Shown: positions 54,257 to 64,000 of the stretch, one piece after another
Layout: every line of letters starts with the position of its first letter
Numbering within the stretch: the stretch's first letter is position 1
NCBI GenBank assembly: GCA_004154925.1
Contig: QJNS01000045.1
Span: forward strand, 248,001-312,000
Length of the DNA stretch: 64,000 nucleotides
Direction of reading: 5' to 3'
DNA from: Monosporascus cannonballus
Lineage: Eukaryota; Ascomycota; Sordariomycetes; Xylariales
Notes under the pieces: generated by a model
What the model saw: the letters and a program-made list of their open reading frames with translations, nothing else
Told to the model about the DNA's origin: nothing
The model's database searches: none
Translations under genes and position numbers: made by a program

Positions 54257-57200
54257 ATGCCGCATTCAGACCCAGAGGGTCCTCTGGTGAAGCGCCAGAA
54301 GCTCAGCTCCGATGTGAGATCTAAATCGGCGCATTCCGGGCAGTCCAAGATATTCGCTCCTTATAGGGTATGTATACAGGCCGGCCCCGAGCCATTCCCG
54401 ATGCTGACTGGAACTATCAGACTGTTGGTCTCGTCTCCCCTACGAACGTGCCCTTCACTTCGATCCCCCTTGGCAAGACAACCTTCCAGATCACCACCTC
54501 GATAGGGCGCTCGCTACAGACATACGATTTGAAGCGCGGTCTCAATCTTGTCTTCATAACTCGACCCCAGACACCGTCCGAAATCACTGCAACATGCGCT
54601 TGGAAGGACAAGGTCTTTGCCGCATGGGGTAATGCTGGCAATGGCGAATCCCAAGGCCTCTGGATCTTTCGGAGAGGGAAGAAGGTTGGCGAGCTGGAAC
54701 TGCCGCTTGACCTTCAGCAGCCCATAAGGCAAATCGTCATCTTTGGTTCCTGGATTCTCGGGTGCTCGGTGACGCGCATTGAGGTGTGGAAATCGTCGAC
54801 GCTGGAGCATTATACCACCCTCTTCACGATGGCTTCGCAGAAAGGGGGCAACGAGCTCACGGGAGGCCTTTGTACGATGCCTACGTATTTGAACAAGGTA
54901 TTTGCTGCCAGGAAGGACGGTTGGGTCGACATCTGGAACGTCTCCACGGGCAAATTGATCTATACCATCCTACCTCCATCTCCGAAGTGCGGTGCCGTCA
55001 CTTGTCTCCAACCGTCGCCCGCGCTCTCGCTGTTGGCCATATCATATGCCGACGGCACATTGATCATCCACAATGTCCTCACCGATAAGACAGCGCTTCA
55101 GATTAGCGCAGGAACCGAAGACGCGCCCGTGATGAGCATCGCATTTCGGACAGATGGACTTGGCGCCGGCCAGGACGGTCACAAGGATGGAGTCATGGCG
55201 ACCGCTACGCAGCTCAGCGGCGACATCACTTTTTGGGATCTCAATGGGGGCGGCAGGGTGATGGGAATTCTCCGAAGCGCCCATAACCCTCCGGCGCAAG
55301 AAGGTGCGTCGACCCGTGGCGGGGTCAGCAAGATCGAGTTCCTCGCCGGTCAGCCTGTCATTGTAACCAGTGGTCGGGATAACTCCTTGAAGACTTGGAT
55401 CTTCGACGAGTCTCCGTTCTCCCCGGTACCCAGGATTTTGCATTCGAGGAGCGGCCATGCGGCGCCTGTGTCGTGTCTCCAGTTCCTCCCCTCTGACTTC
55501 GAAGGTGCAGAAGCTGGTAACAAGTGGCTGCTCAGCGGTGGCAGGGACCGAAGCTTATGGGGATGGAGTCTTCGGCGTGATGGTCAGAGCACCGAGTTGA
55601 GCCAGGGCAACATCAGGAAGAAAGCCAAGAAGTTTGGAGTCCTCGCAAGCAGCGCATTAAGTCACGGCCCCACCACCACGCTTGAGGACCTGAAAGCGCC
55701 CGAGATCACGTGTATAGCGTGTTCTCTGAACCGAGATGGCGGAATGGGTGCGATGCCCGGCAAACAGGCATTGTGGCAGAAGGCTCGAGACCAGAAGAAA
55801 CCAATGGATGCTGAAGTGAGCGGTATGACAGGCTGGGAAAGTGTCATCACTGCTCATAAAGATGACTCGTTCGCCCGCACGTGGTTCTGGGGTCGCAAAA
55901 GAGCAGGCAGGTGGGCTTTTCAAACTGGTGACGGGGCCAATGTGTCGACCGTCGCCATAAGTCCATGTGGAACCTTTGCTGTCGTAGGATCGGCAGAGGG
56001 AGCAATTGACATGTTCAACCTTCAATCGGGATTACACCGTCAGCGTTTCCCATCGAAGCTGACCCCAGCGCAAGCTAGGCAGCTCAAGATGCAACAACTG
56101 AAGCAAGCTGATACGGTTGTGCAGCTCCAAGCCAAGGCTACGGACAGGTTCGGGCCGGGACGCGGGAAGCATACGAAGGCTGTAACAGGGATAGTTGTCG
56201 ATTCGATGAATAAGAGCGTGATAAGCTGCTCGCTCGACGGCAAAATCAAGTTCTGGGATTTCTTAACTGGTAATTTGGTGGCCGAGATCAGCTGGGCACC
56301 GATGACAGCCATCACGGGTTGCCGATACCATGCCGCGAATGACCTGATGGCGTTCTCTTGCGACGACAACTCCATCCGTGTGGTGGACATAGAAACGAAA
56401 CAAACAATACGAGAGTTCTGGGGATGTCTGCGCGAGATCAACGACTTTTGCTTCTCCAACGACGGTCGATGGATAGTTACGGCATCGCAAGACTCTATTG
56501 TGCGAGTATGGGACCTACCAACTAGCCATCTCATTGACGCTATCCGGCTGGAAAGACCCTGTACTGCTCTAGCATTCTCCGTAACTGGTGAATACCTAGC
56601 CGCGGCATCTGAGGGGGAGCTCGGGGTCAATATTTGGACCAATAAGTCGCTCTTCACTCATGTACCAACAAGGCAAATTTCTGAGAGTGCGGTGCAGCAT
56701 GTAGCCGGCCCCACAGCGTCGGGAGAGGGTGGCCAGGGTCTACTAGAAGCAGCTTTCCAGGAGGATTCATCTGTGGAGGAGGACGATGCCATTGCGGCGC
56801 CCGACTTGGACCAACTCAGCGCCGAGATGATGACTCTGAGCTTAGTTCCGCGGAGTAGATGGCAGACCCTGCTGCATCTCGATCTGATAAAGCAGAGAAA
56901 TAAGCCTAAGGAGGCTCCGAAAGCACCAGAGAAGGCACCATTCTTTCTACCTTCGACAACCGGCGTCTCTTCTTCAGCCCAGGCCGCTGTTAGTAAGACT
57001 CCCGAGGAGGAACAGAGCCAATCGAGAATCACGAAATACGACCGCAACAGGATGGAGCAACTGTTCACGAGTAAACTGCAATCCTGTGCTGCTTCTGGGA
57101 ATTGTAAGAGCTTACTCCATTTTTCATGTCTAAGCTCCTAGCTAACCGAGAACCTCCAGATGATGAATTCATCGACCACCTGAAGAGTCTGTCCCCGTCT

Positions 57201-57506
57201 ACCGCCGACCTCGAGCTACGCTCCCTCGGTCCCGGGGAGGCCGGCGGCGACGACGCGTCGAACGAGCTGCTCCACTTTACCCGCGCGATGACGAGCCGTC
57301 TCAAGGCGCGTCGGGACTACGAGCTCACGCAGGCCTGGATGACGGTCTTCCTCAGGTTGCACTTCGACCTGATCTTGGAGAGCGATACCCTGATGGGCGC
57401 GTTGGGCGAGTGGAAGCAGCACCAGGCCCGGGAATGCGAGAGGCTGGACAGTCTTGTGGGGTATTGCGGTGGCGTTGTCGGCTTCCTCAGGAGCCCCAGG
57501 ACGTAA
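54257..57506 (+). CDS. UTP21: U3 snoRNP WD-repeat protein Utp21 (WDR36 homologue)
   Basis: Three exons (54257-54367, 54421-57103, 57160-57506) give 1046 residues. Utp21 is a UTP-B subcomplex component of the small-subunit processome needed for 18S rRNA maturation in the nucleolus. Seen: a basic leader (MPHSDPEGPLVKRQKLSS), SKIFAPYR-TVGLVSPTNVPFTS across intron 1, many WD repeats in two propellers (DGWVDIWNVSTGKLIYTI, GDITFWDLNG, VTSGRDNSLKTWIF, LLSGGRDRSLWGWSL, VISCSLDGKIKFWDFLTG, DNSIRVVDIETKQTIREFWG, TASQDSIVRVWDLPTSHLIDAI), and the C-terminal Utp21 domain (SRITKYDRNRMEQLFTSKLQS, DEFIDHLKSLSPSTADLELRSL, LRLHFDLI). Introns are 53 and 56 bp with CTGAC and CTAAC branch sites. An ATG in intron 1 is in frame with exon 2, which is how unspliced prediction could miscall the start. 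Confidence 0.94.
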
Positions 57507-58665
57507 TAGACTAGCGGCTTCCTGTATCCGTCTAGCTGCGAAATCGACGTCTATGTATTGATATCGCCAAATTTCCGTGCGTGCGCCCGCGAGCCACGTG
57601 GAAAGCAAAATTAGTTCACCATCTCAATGACACACGCTCTTGTGCTTGTTTATGAGCCATATCCTATTCATTTGAGAAGTGACAATATTCCGGATAGCAG
57701 CTCTTCCAAGGACCTCTCTGGTGTATATGTTACTCACGAGTCCCATTGGCGGTACTTGAATTACTAAAGAGACTTTCTCATATCGCTAAGAGGGGGGAGG
57801 GGGGGGGTCGCCTCTCCCTCATAGCTGTGCTACGAATCCTGTCCCTCGAATTTCCTCGAGCGCGCCGAACCGAGGAGTATATATATATATATGTATATTA
57901 TTTAGAGGATGTTGGACAACTCTCCTAGTCCTAGATATCTATTCCTCCACGAAACAGTTGTGATACCCGGTCACTCGCATGTGTCGGTGCCGTGATTCTG
58001 CGCGCTTACTGCATCATGCAAATTGCGTATGTGGAGCAAAAAAAGCCCAAGACGGATCGTGGTTCCCGATGCGATGTCTCTCTATCCGAGATTGTCTCCC
58101 TCGGACGTCAGATTCCACCCACCGACCAAAATCCTTTTTGGACCTTTCATACCCAAGCCAAGCTTCTAGCCCGCGACTGGATGCACGCAGCTCACGTCAC
58201 TCCCATCTACATCCCGTTCCTGGCGTGTCCTGGCAGGAATATCACTGGACCGCAAGCACCATCGAATGCCGATAAGCTCCCATCACCGACCCTTAAACGA
58301 TTTCCCGAAGCCTGCAAATGAGTCCGACTTTGATAGGAAGCGACGTATGTGATCGGAGAACTGAGGGCCTTTCGCACATCGTTAACTGAAGGAGTAATTA
58401 TCCAGTTATATTATGCGCTAGGTGGTCGGCGGTCATCAGAGAGCGTTGCTGACCCTATGTGTCACGCAACGACAACCTGATTCAGCTATATATGCCACCG
58501 AAAACAAGCCTCAAAAATAAAAAATAGAAAATAGAAAAATTCCGGAAACTAGATATATATATATATATATATTAATGTACAGACCCCATGGTTCTTGCTG
58601 AATATCTATATGGATGCAGGAAAGAAAACTTCAGCGCCTATGAATGCAAAGGAATATCGCCCGTT
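57507..58665. other. Convergent intergenic region with AT repeats
   Basis: About 1.15 kb lies between the 3' ends of UTP21 and the GT17 gene. It holds a TA run at 57878-57893, a G-rich patch at about 57791-57808 and a longer (AT)n at 58553-58572. Two overlapping frames of about 100 codons near 57980-58320 show no recognisable content. Confidence 0.5.
58553..58572. repeat. (AT)n microsatellite
   Basis: About ten perfect AT units lie roughly 95 bp beyond the stop codon of the GT17 gene. Confidence 0.9.
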
Positions 58666-59760
58666 TCACCGCTTCGGATAGTCGTTGAAGCCGGCGCTCG
58701 GCCCGTCCCTGTCCAGCATGTACATGTAGCGCTCGGGCTTGTCCAGCAGCAGCAGGGGCACGTCGCGGTTGTCGTCTATCCGCTCGTACTCCTCGCCGGG
58801 GCGGTCCCAGAGGTCCGCGCCGCGCCTCACGCGGTCGGCGATGCGGTCGGGGTCGCGGAAGACGTCCTGGTTGAGCCAGATGTGGGAGAAGGAGGCCATC
58901 TTGGTCAGGACCTCGGCGACGGTCGAGAAGCACGTGGAGCAGTGCCACCCGGCGCTCCAGAGCTCGCCCTGCTCGAGCCAGACCAGCGGCGGGAACCCCC
59001 CGTCCGAGTTCCGCAGGTTCACGGGGCCGATGGTCCGCGCGGGCCCGCCGTAGTACGTCGCCTGGGGGTGCGCCCACTGCCGGCCCTTGTGCAGGTACTG
59101 GAAGCTGTAGTAGTACATGTGGCTGCGCAGGGTGAGGCGGCGCGGGAAGTTGCACGCCCTCAGCACCACGAGCGCCTGCGGGCGGACGATCTCGTCGACG
59201 TCGGCGACGACGATGGCGTCGCCCCGCAACGGGATCTGCGAGCCCGTCAGCTTCGGGAAGACCTGCTTGTACATGGCGTCGCGCTGGAGGTCCTCCCACG
59301 CCCAGGCCGGGTTCGTGCGGTCCGAGTGGAAGCCCTCGGGGATCACCAGCTCGTGGTAGATGATCTTGTCGCTGTAGGCGGCGAACCTGTGCATGTTCTC
59401 CTTGATTACCAGGGGCTTGTCGTGGTTGGTGAAGGTTTTCTTGGACTCGACTATGACGAAGTGGTCCACGTAGTCGTAGGTCGTGTTCAGCCGGATCTCC
59501 AGCCAGTCGAGCTCCATGTTAATCATGATAAGGTCGTAGACCTTTCTGCTGGCGACCTTCTTAAAGGGAGTATATCCATGCTGGCGGCACAGGTCGTATT
59601 GAACCGCAGGGTTCGAGATATCTATGTCCGGGTCGAACCTAAGTACCTCGTGGACGGGCCGATCCGTCCAATCAGGGTTCAGGTACAGGACGATCACGCC
59701 AAGCAGTAATACCGCAGAAGCCAAGCGGCGAGCCCTCCGCAGATCAGTGAAACGAAGCAT
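58666..59760 (-). CDS. Glycosyltransferase family 17 (beta-1,4-N-acetylglucosaminyltransferase-like)
   Basis: This single-exon gene encodes 364 residues. GT17 includes the animal bisecting-GlcNAc transferase MGAT3; fungal members are common but their acceptors are mostly unknown. Seen: a short basic cytoplasmic tail and one N-terminal membrane anchor (RLASAVLLLGVIVLYLNP, about residues 12-28), giving the type II Golgi layout; YDLCRQHGYTPF; RKVYDLIMINMELDWLEIRLN; VDHFVIVESKKTFTN near the start of the catalytic domain; a DVDE metal-binding-type motif in VVADVDEIVRPQAL near residue 187; and WAWEDLQRD, SHMYYYSFQYLHKG and GWHCSTCFSTV. The length fits fungal GT17. The coding sequence is GC-rich in its 3' two-thirds. 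A CA repeat abuts the start codon (finding). Confidence 0.9.
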   Translation of the reverse strand: MLRFTDLRRARRLASAVLLLGVIVLYLNPDWTDRPVHEVLRFDPDIDISNPAVQYDLCRQHGYTPFKKVASRKVYDLIMINMELDWLEIRLNTTYDYVDHFVIVESKKTFTNHDKPLVIKENMHRFAAYSDKIIYHELVIPEGFHSDRTNPAWAWEDLQRDAMYKQVFPKLTGSQIPLRGDAIVVADVDEIVRPQALVVLRACNFPRRLTLRSHMYYYSFQYLHKGRQWAHPQATYYGGPARTIGPVNLRNSDGGFPPLVWLEQGELWSAGWHCSTCFSTVAEVLTKMASFSHIWLNQDVFRDPDRIADRVRRGADLWDRPGEEYERIDDNRDVPLLLLDKPERYMYMLDRDGPSAGFNDYPKR

Positions 59761-59784
59761 GTGTGTGCGTGTGTGTGTGTGTGT
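59761..59784. repeat. (GT)n/(CA)n repeat abutting the GT17 start codon
   Basis: On the coding (minus) strand an almost pure CA repeat runs directly up to the ATG of the glycosyltransferase gene, so it lies in the 5' leader at the translation start. Confidence 0.92.
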
Positions 59785-60589
59785 CTTACGGTGACAAGGA
59801 AGGTGTCGCGACAGACAAAGCCGGCATTGAGAAGAATATAGTAGCAGGAGGTTTAAAATAGGGGCCTGGCTTGACGTAACATTGCCGACAAGTACTGGGA
59901 ATGGACGGTACTATTATTTGGCCCCTGGTCTCCCCGTACTTATGGTAAACGCTAGCTCTAGGGCACAGTTCACGAAACATGGGCTGCGCCATCACCAGCG
60001 GGGCATTGACTCGTGGCACGTTAGTTCTAATCATATGTCCACCACCGCGATGCTAACAGAGAGCTCGTTCCGCCAAGTATGTGCGAGGGAGCTTTAGCGT
60101 CCCAGCCAATTGGATCGCTACGGGACAGTCTCCATGTGGTGCATGCAGATTAGAAGCATCCCCCTGCCAAGTAACTCCTCGGATATCTTACAGAGAAAAA
60201 CTTCGTATTACGGCATCTTGATTGTTCATCACAAATACCGTGTTCTTTGCCCGCAACCAACCCTTACCAAGGCCCAATACAGTCAGTCCAAAGAACCCGC
60301 CTAGACGAGTAGGTACGTGAATACATATACAGAATGTCTAAACCGCTGCTGCTGGAGAATTTCTGTCGAGAGACATATAAAAGTCTGGTCTAATACTTCG
60401 GACAAAGTGGAAACGCCTTGACACTCTGCTAACATCCCTAGTTGTCGGGTCCCACACATTCTCAAAACTCACTCCTCTGGTCGGGAGGACTCAGCGCCCC
60501 ACGTTCAATCAACTCAAGCCGTAGCTATGTTGTCGTCGTTTCTCCGGCTGATCAAATATGGATTTCTTCTTACTCAGGGAGGCGTTCCC
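59785..60589. promoter_or_regulatory. Upstream region of the GT17 gene
   Basis: About 800 bases between the GT17 start and the gag-like relic. It presumably includes the GT17 promoter. No coding or RNA gene was recognised. Confidence 0.4.
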
Positions 60590-61191
60590 AGCCCGGCGGA
60601 TGTAATCCTAAAGGTCGTTACGCCTACCCACCATGGCTCATAGCGCTGCAGCTCCGTGCCCATGTATATATATGGCGTATGGGATCTCATCGAGCCCGAC
60701 TCCCCCGATGCGGAAGTATCCAGCGGCTAGTTCGAAATGCCTACGGCCGCTAGTTTCATGGAGAAGTACAACGCGGAGCGGCACGCCCAATACTTTGAAG
60801 GTTCGCCTCCAGTGGGAAACCACTAACGAGAACCAACGAGGAGGGTGCTCAACTGAGCCTACGGAAACGAGTTCACGAAGCTCCAGGCAATGCAGCCCAT
60901 GCGGAGCGAGCGATCAGCGCGCTATATAGGTATCTCCGACTGGATCAACGCATGGCGGATAAGCAAGTCTTCCTGGACGCTCAGATGAAGAGGGGTATGG
61001 CTGGAAAGGTCACGGTTCAAGCCCTTGTGCGAGACCTGGGAGATCGCTTCGCCCCGTCTGAGACGTGCGCCCTTACCAGTGAGCGAGAGTACCGCAAAGT
61101 CCTGTGCCGAGAGAAGCGCGCGGGGGTCGGAGACCTGGATCCGCTAGAGAGCCCCGGGACGTCAGTACTAAGTAAAAATTGGTGGTGCTGA
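60590..61191 (+). mobile_element. Decayed copia-type gag-like fragment
   Basis: Three consecutive plus-strand pieces in different frames together resemble the gag polyprotein of fungal Ty1/copia retrotransposons. PPWLIALQLRA (about 60628-60660) is followed, after a frame change in a TATATA run, by GVWDLIEPDSPDAEV (60674-60718), which is closed by a TAG. Then comes SALYRYLRLDQRMADKQVFLDAQ, leading to GKVTVQALVRDLGDRFAPSE and TSEREYRKVLCREKRAGV (about 60930-61135), closed by a TGA at 61189-61191. The W...GVWDLI.PD pattern and the late DRFAPS...EYRKVL pattern are what I recall from copia gag domains. No integrase, reverse transcriptase or LTR was found nearby, so this would be an isolated broken remnant. 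The assignment is from memory and moderate at best. Confidence 0.42.
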
Positions 61192-62397
61192 CGCCTTGTG
61201 GCCATCTAGGAGATAGTAGATATTTGTATGATGCTTATCGTGCTGTTGGGGACTCGGTCCACAGCATGTGGTATGCGGTGTCATCCTACATGGCATTGCT
61301 CCTTAGCGAATTATTGGCATGCTGCTGCATGACAACCTTGCCGTCCGGACCAAGTTCGAACGAAGAAAGGGAAAAGAATGACAGCTAATGTACTGCCTTC
61401 CTGAACGGTGCGCCTTTATTCGCAGTCAGGGCAAAGGTGCCTTCCAGTGTGCGGGGGCTACCGGTGCTGGGGATTGAAACAAAACTACTGTCTACGGCCG
61501 AATTCTCATCGAACGTCTCCTTTGCCAACACCGTGTCTTCCCTGTTAATTTTTAATTTGTTCACTGCTGTGGCCTTGAGACAACCGCCATTTGTATGTTT
61601 GGATGTTGCGAGCCAAGACACTCCCGCTAACGAGATATCCGTCGTAGGCCACAGGACGTGAACATAACAATTTTCTGAATGTCGGTCAGGGCTTTTACTG
61701 ATCGTCGCAAAATGGCCCAATAAGAAGGTGGGAAACCTTCCCCATTCTCCCCTTTTAGGGCAAAGCCGGTAGCTAGGGGTTACCGAGGCATTGTCGCACG
61801 TAGGTGGCGCCTTATTGCCATTCGCCAGATTCGCGCATGACAGGTTCACTTATAGATCGAGATCCTTACAACCCTTCGCGATAGCTCACCGAGCGGGCAG
61901 TTTCGGTAGGCGCATCCGAGGTCATGGAGTTGCAAGAAGCCTAGATTGCCCTCTCCGACATGTCCTGGTGAGTATCCGATTCCCGCCCCGCTCCTGTCAA
62001 TTCTGTCTGCTACGGCAGGACTGGAGGTTATGGTTAGACTCTTTCCGATGCGTACATAATGTAGACGTTGCAAGACTGCTAATACGGTAGAAGTGCCTGG
62101 CCGGGCATTTTGCCTTCATGTACATCAAGATATATTGTAAAGGGGAGACAACCTATATGTAGGGCGAAGTTAATTTATAGTTCTGGGTTGAAATTAGTGA
62201 TTTGCTGTATACTTATAGGGGTAACTACCTCATAGCTGACTTTAAGGATCTCGGACCCAGATTAACCGATGTACTCGGCAGGTTTACCTCCGTGATCGGC
62301 CTCTAGATCAGGGCTTGGGTCCAGCGAACCTTTTTTCAGAAAAGGCCTCCCGAGACGCTCAATGAGGGAAGGAAACACGCACGCACAGGCGGCCGAA
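61192..62397. other. Intergenic region upstream of the threonine aldolase gene
   Basis: About 1.2 kb without a recognised gene. A 154-codon minus-strand frame (61385-61849) and a shorter plus-strand frame overlap here without recognisable motifs. The right end should contain the promoter of the threonine aldolase gene. Confidence 0.4.
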
Positions 62398-64000
62398 ATG
62401 GATTGTATAAGGAGGAACGTCAGCACGAAAAATTCCCCCTGGATGTCCATCCGCAGCTATTGCAGCGCCGCCAACCTGCCTCTACTAGGGGGGAGGTCGC
62501 CGCCTTTCCAAGGTACCGCGCGCAGCAGTCGGTCCACTCGGCGGCATCATCGGACGGCAGTAGCGCGCTGCGCGACCCTGCCGGATTCCCCGCAGCAGCA
62601 GCAGCTGCTGCTGCCGAGGCCCAGACGGCCTTGCTGCGACAATCTTCCTCATCACGGGAGCAGGTGGTTCCACGCCTCGTCGAACGCAGCGAAGATGACG
62701 ATGCCGGCTTCCGCGGAGCAGCAACCGGGCAGCTCGAACGGTGGCGCCGATAGCGGCGTCGCCGACGTACGTAAGACGCCGGCGAGCAGCTGGGTAGGCC
62801 ACGAGGGCGCGGCGGCCTTTGACCTGCGGAGTGAGTCACCCTCCCCCCATATCTCTCCCTGACCTCGCCGCCGGGGAATGCTCGCGAGTGACGCCGTCGG
62901 AGTCAACTTGCGGCGAAGGGGGGAAGGAAGGAAGGGGAGGTGAGCGCTAACGGCACGATGAAGGCGATACGATGACGACGCCGACCGCGGCGATGCTGGC
63001 GGCGATCCAGCAGACGACGCTGCTGGACGACGTGTTAGAGGAGGACCCCACGACGGCGGAGCTCGAGGCGCACGTCGCGGACCTCGCGGGCAAGGAGGCC
63101 GGGTTGTTCGTGCTCTCGGGGACCATGGGGAACCAGATAGCGCTGCGGTCGCTGCTGACGCAGCCGCCGTACGGGGTGCTCTGCGACCACCGGTCGCACA
63201 TCATCAAGTACGAGGCGGGCGGGTGAGTCTTGTGTTCCCTTACGCCCAATATTTCTCTCTCCCAACCCACCCCCGGCGGTGTCGAGGACGCCGACCAACA
63301 CACACATCGCACGTCACCCATTTCACTATACGGGCGTACGTAATTTTTTTTTAAAATTTCCTATCCCGCTGACGCGAAACCCTCCCTCTCGAAGCGTCTC
63401 CTCCCTGACGGGCGCGATGGTGCAGCCCATCGCGCCGTCGAACGGGCTGTACCTGACGCTCGAGGACGTCTCGGCGCACGCGGTCCTCGACGACGGCGAC
63501 GTGCACGCGTGCCCGACGCGCGTCGTCAGCCTCGAGAACCCGGTGAACGGGCTCGTGACGCCGCTGTCGGAGACGCGGCGCATCAGCGCGTGGGCGCGCG
63601 CGCGGGGCCTGAGGCTGCACTGTGACGGCGCGCGGCTCTGGGAGGCGGTGGCCGCGGCCGACGGCGCCGCCTCGCTGCGGGACTTCGCCGCCTGCTTCGA
63701 CACGGTGTCGCTGTGCTTCTCCAAGGGCCTCGGGGCGCCCGTGGGCAGCGCCGTCGTGGGGACCGCGCCGCTGATCCGGCACGCGCGGCGCGTGCGCAAG
63801 GCGCTCGGCGGCGGGCTGCGGCAGTCGGGCGTGGTGGCGGCGCCGGCGCGCGTGGCCGTCGACGTGACGTTCGGGCGGGGCCCGGGGGGCGAGGGCGGGC
63901 TGCTGCGGGCGACGCACGAGACGGCGCGGCGCGTGGCGCGCACGTGGGAGGCCCTCGGCGGCCGCCTCGCGGCGCCCGTGCACACCAACATGGTCTGGCT
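62398..64000 (+). CDS. L-threonine aldolase (PLP-dependent, beta-eliminating lyase family), 3' partial
   Basis: The enzyme splits L-threonine or allo-threonine to glycine and acetaldehyde (Gly1/LTA family; yeast Gly1 is cytosolic). Exons: to 62830, 62964-63222, 63395 to the window end; the last part of the protein is missing. Seen: AAFDLRS-DTMTTPTAAMLAAIQ across intron 1, DDVLEEDPTTAELEAHVADLAGKEAGLFVLSGTMGNQIAL, DHRSHIIKYEAGG-VSSLTGAMVQPI across intron 2, VVSLENPVNG, LRLHCDGARLWEA (Asp that contacts the PLP ring nitrogen), and the PLP-binding Lys in SLCFSKGLGAPVGS. Intron 1 (133 bp) has branch GCTAAC and acceptor AAG. Intron 2 (172 bp) has branch GCTGAC. Two starts are possible: ATG 62398 adds about 99 residues with presequence character; ATG 62695 (MTMPASAEQQ) gives the usual cytosolic form. 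The exon-3 coding GC content is extreme. Confidence 0.9.

Noticed and set aside
61385..61849. 154-codon minus-strand frame upstream of the threonine aldolase gene
   Set aside because: No motif recognised and no coding support; it may be part of old transposon DNA near the gag-like fragment.
63326..63991. Long minus-strand frames of 210-221 codons opposite the threonine aldolase exon
   Set aside because: Arg/Ala-rich GC shadow of the real plus-strand exon, which contains the PLP lysine motif.

Overview
The window looks like chromosomal DNA from a filamentous ascomycete (Pezizomycotina; Sordariomycetes-like is an inference, not shown). Genes carry short introns (47-172 bp) with GTRNGT donors, branch sites of the CTAAC/CTGAC type and CAG/TAG acceptors. 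Intergenic DNA is long, and the proteins are eukaryotic core-machinery proteins plus fungal families (PTH11-like membrane protein, GH76, PL4). Thirteen protein genes can be supported. Two are cut by the window edges.

Layout: 1-2135 (+) Trm4/NSUN2-type tRNA m5C methyltransferase (5' end missing); 2546-4456 (-) mitochondrial Obg GTPase (MTG2 type); 6620-7384 (+) conserved fungal protein with a CxxC/CxC N-terminus; 10141-11800 (-) Bfr1-like coiled-coil protein; 12814-13713 (+) RNA polymerase subunit Rpb5; 15697-17316 (-) PTH11/rhodopsin-domain seven-helix protein; 22748-26643 (-) tubulin folding cofactor D; 28277-29615 (-) GH76 alpha-1,6-mannanase-like protein; 31865-34404 (+) PL4 rhamnogalacturonan lyase with a suspicious exon junction; 35506-36833 (+) MOSC-domain protein; 47818-52819 (-) Vip1/Asp1 (PPIP5K); 54257-57506 (+) Utp21/WDR36; 58666-59760 (-) GT17 glycosyltransferase; 62398 or 62695-64000 (+) threonine aldolase (3' end missing).

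The two ends are housekeeping DNA: RNA modification, mitochondrial ribosome assembly, mRNP/ER function, transcription, ribosome biogenesis and inositol pyrophosphate signalling. The middle (about 17-48 kb) is much sparser and holds the secreted or plant-polysaccharide genes (GH76, PL4), the MOSC gene and two gene deserts (17.3-22.7 kb and 36.8-47.8 kb) in which I see no credible gene. Near 60.6-61.2 kb there is a decayed copia-type gag-like reading frame. The genes are independently transcribed; no biosynthetic cluster or defence-like system is evident.

The observations most worth following are a 131-codon acidic same-frame extension beyond the Bfr1 stop, stop-free multiple-of-three introns in Bfr1 and Vip1, a PL4 exon junction that no GT-AG choice keeps in frame, and a possible second, mitochondrially targeted start for the threonine aldolase. 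All calls come from reading the sequence; no database search was run.
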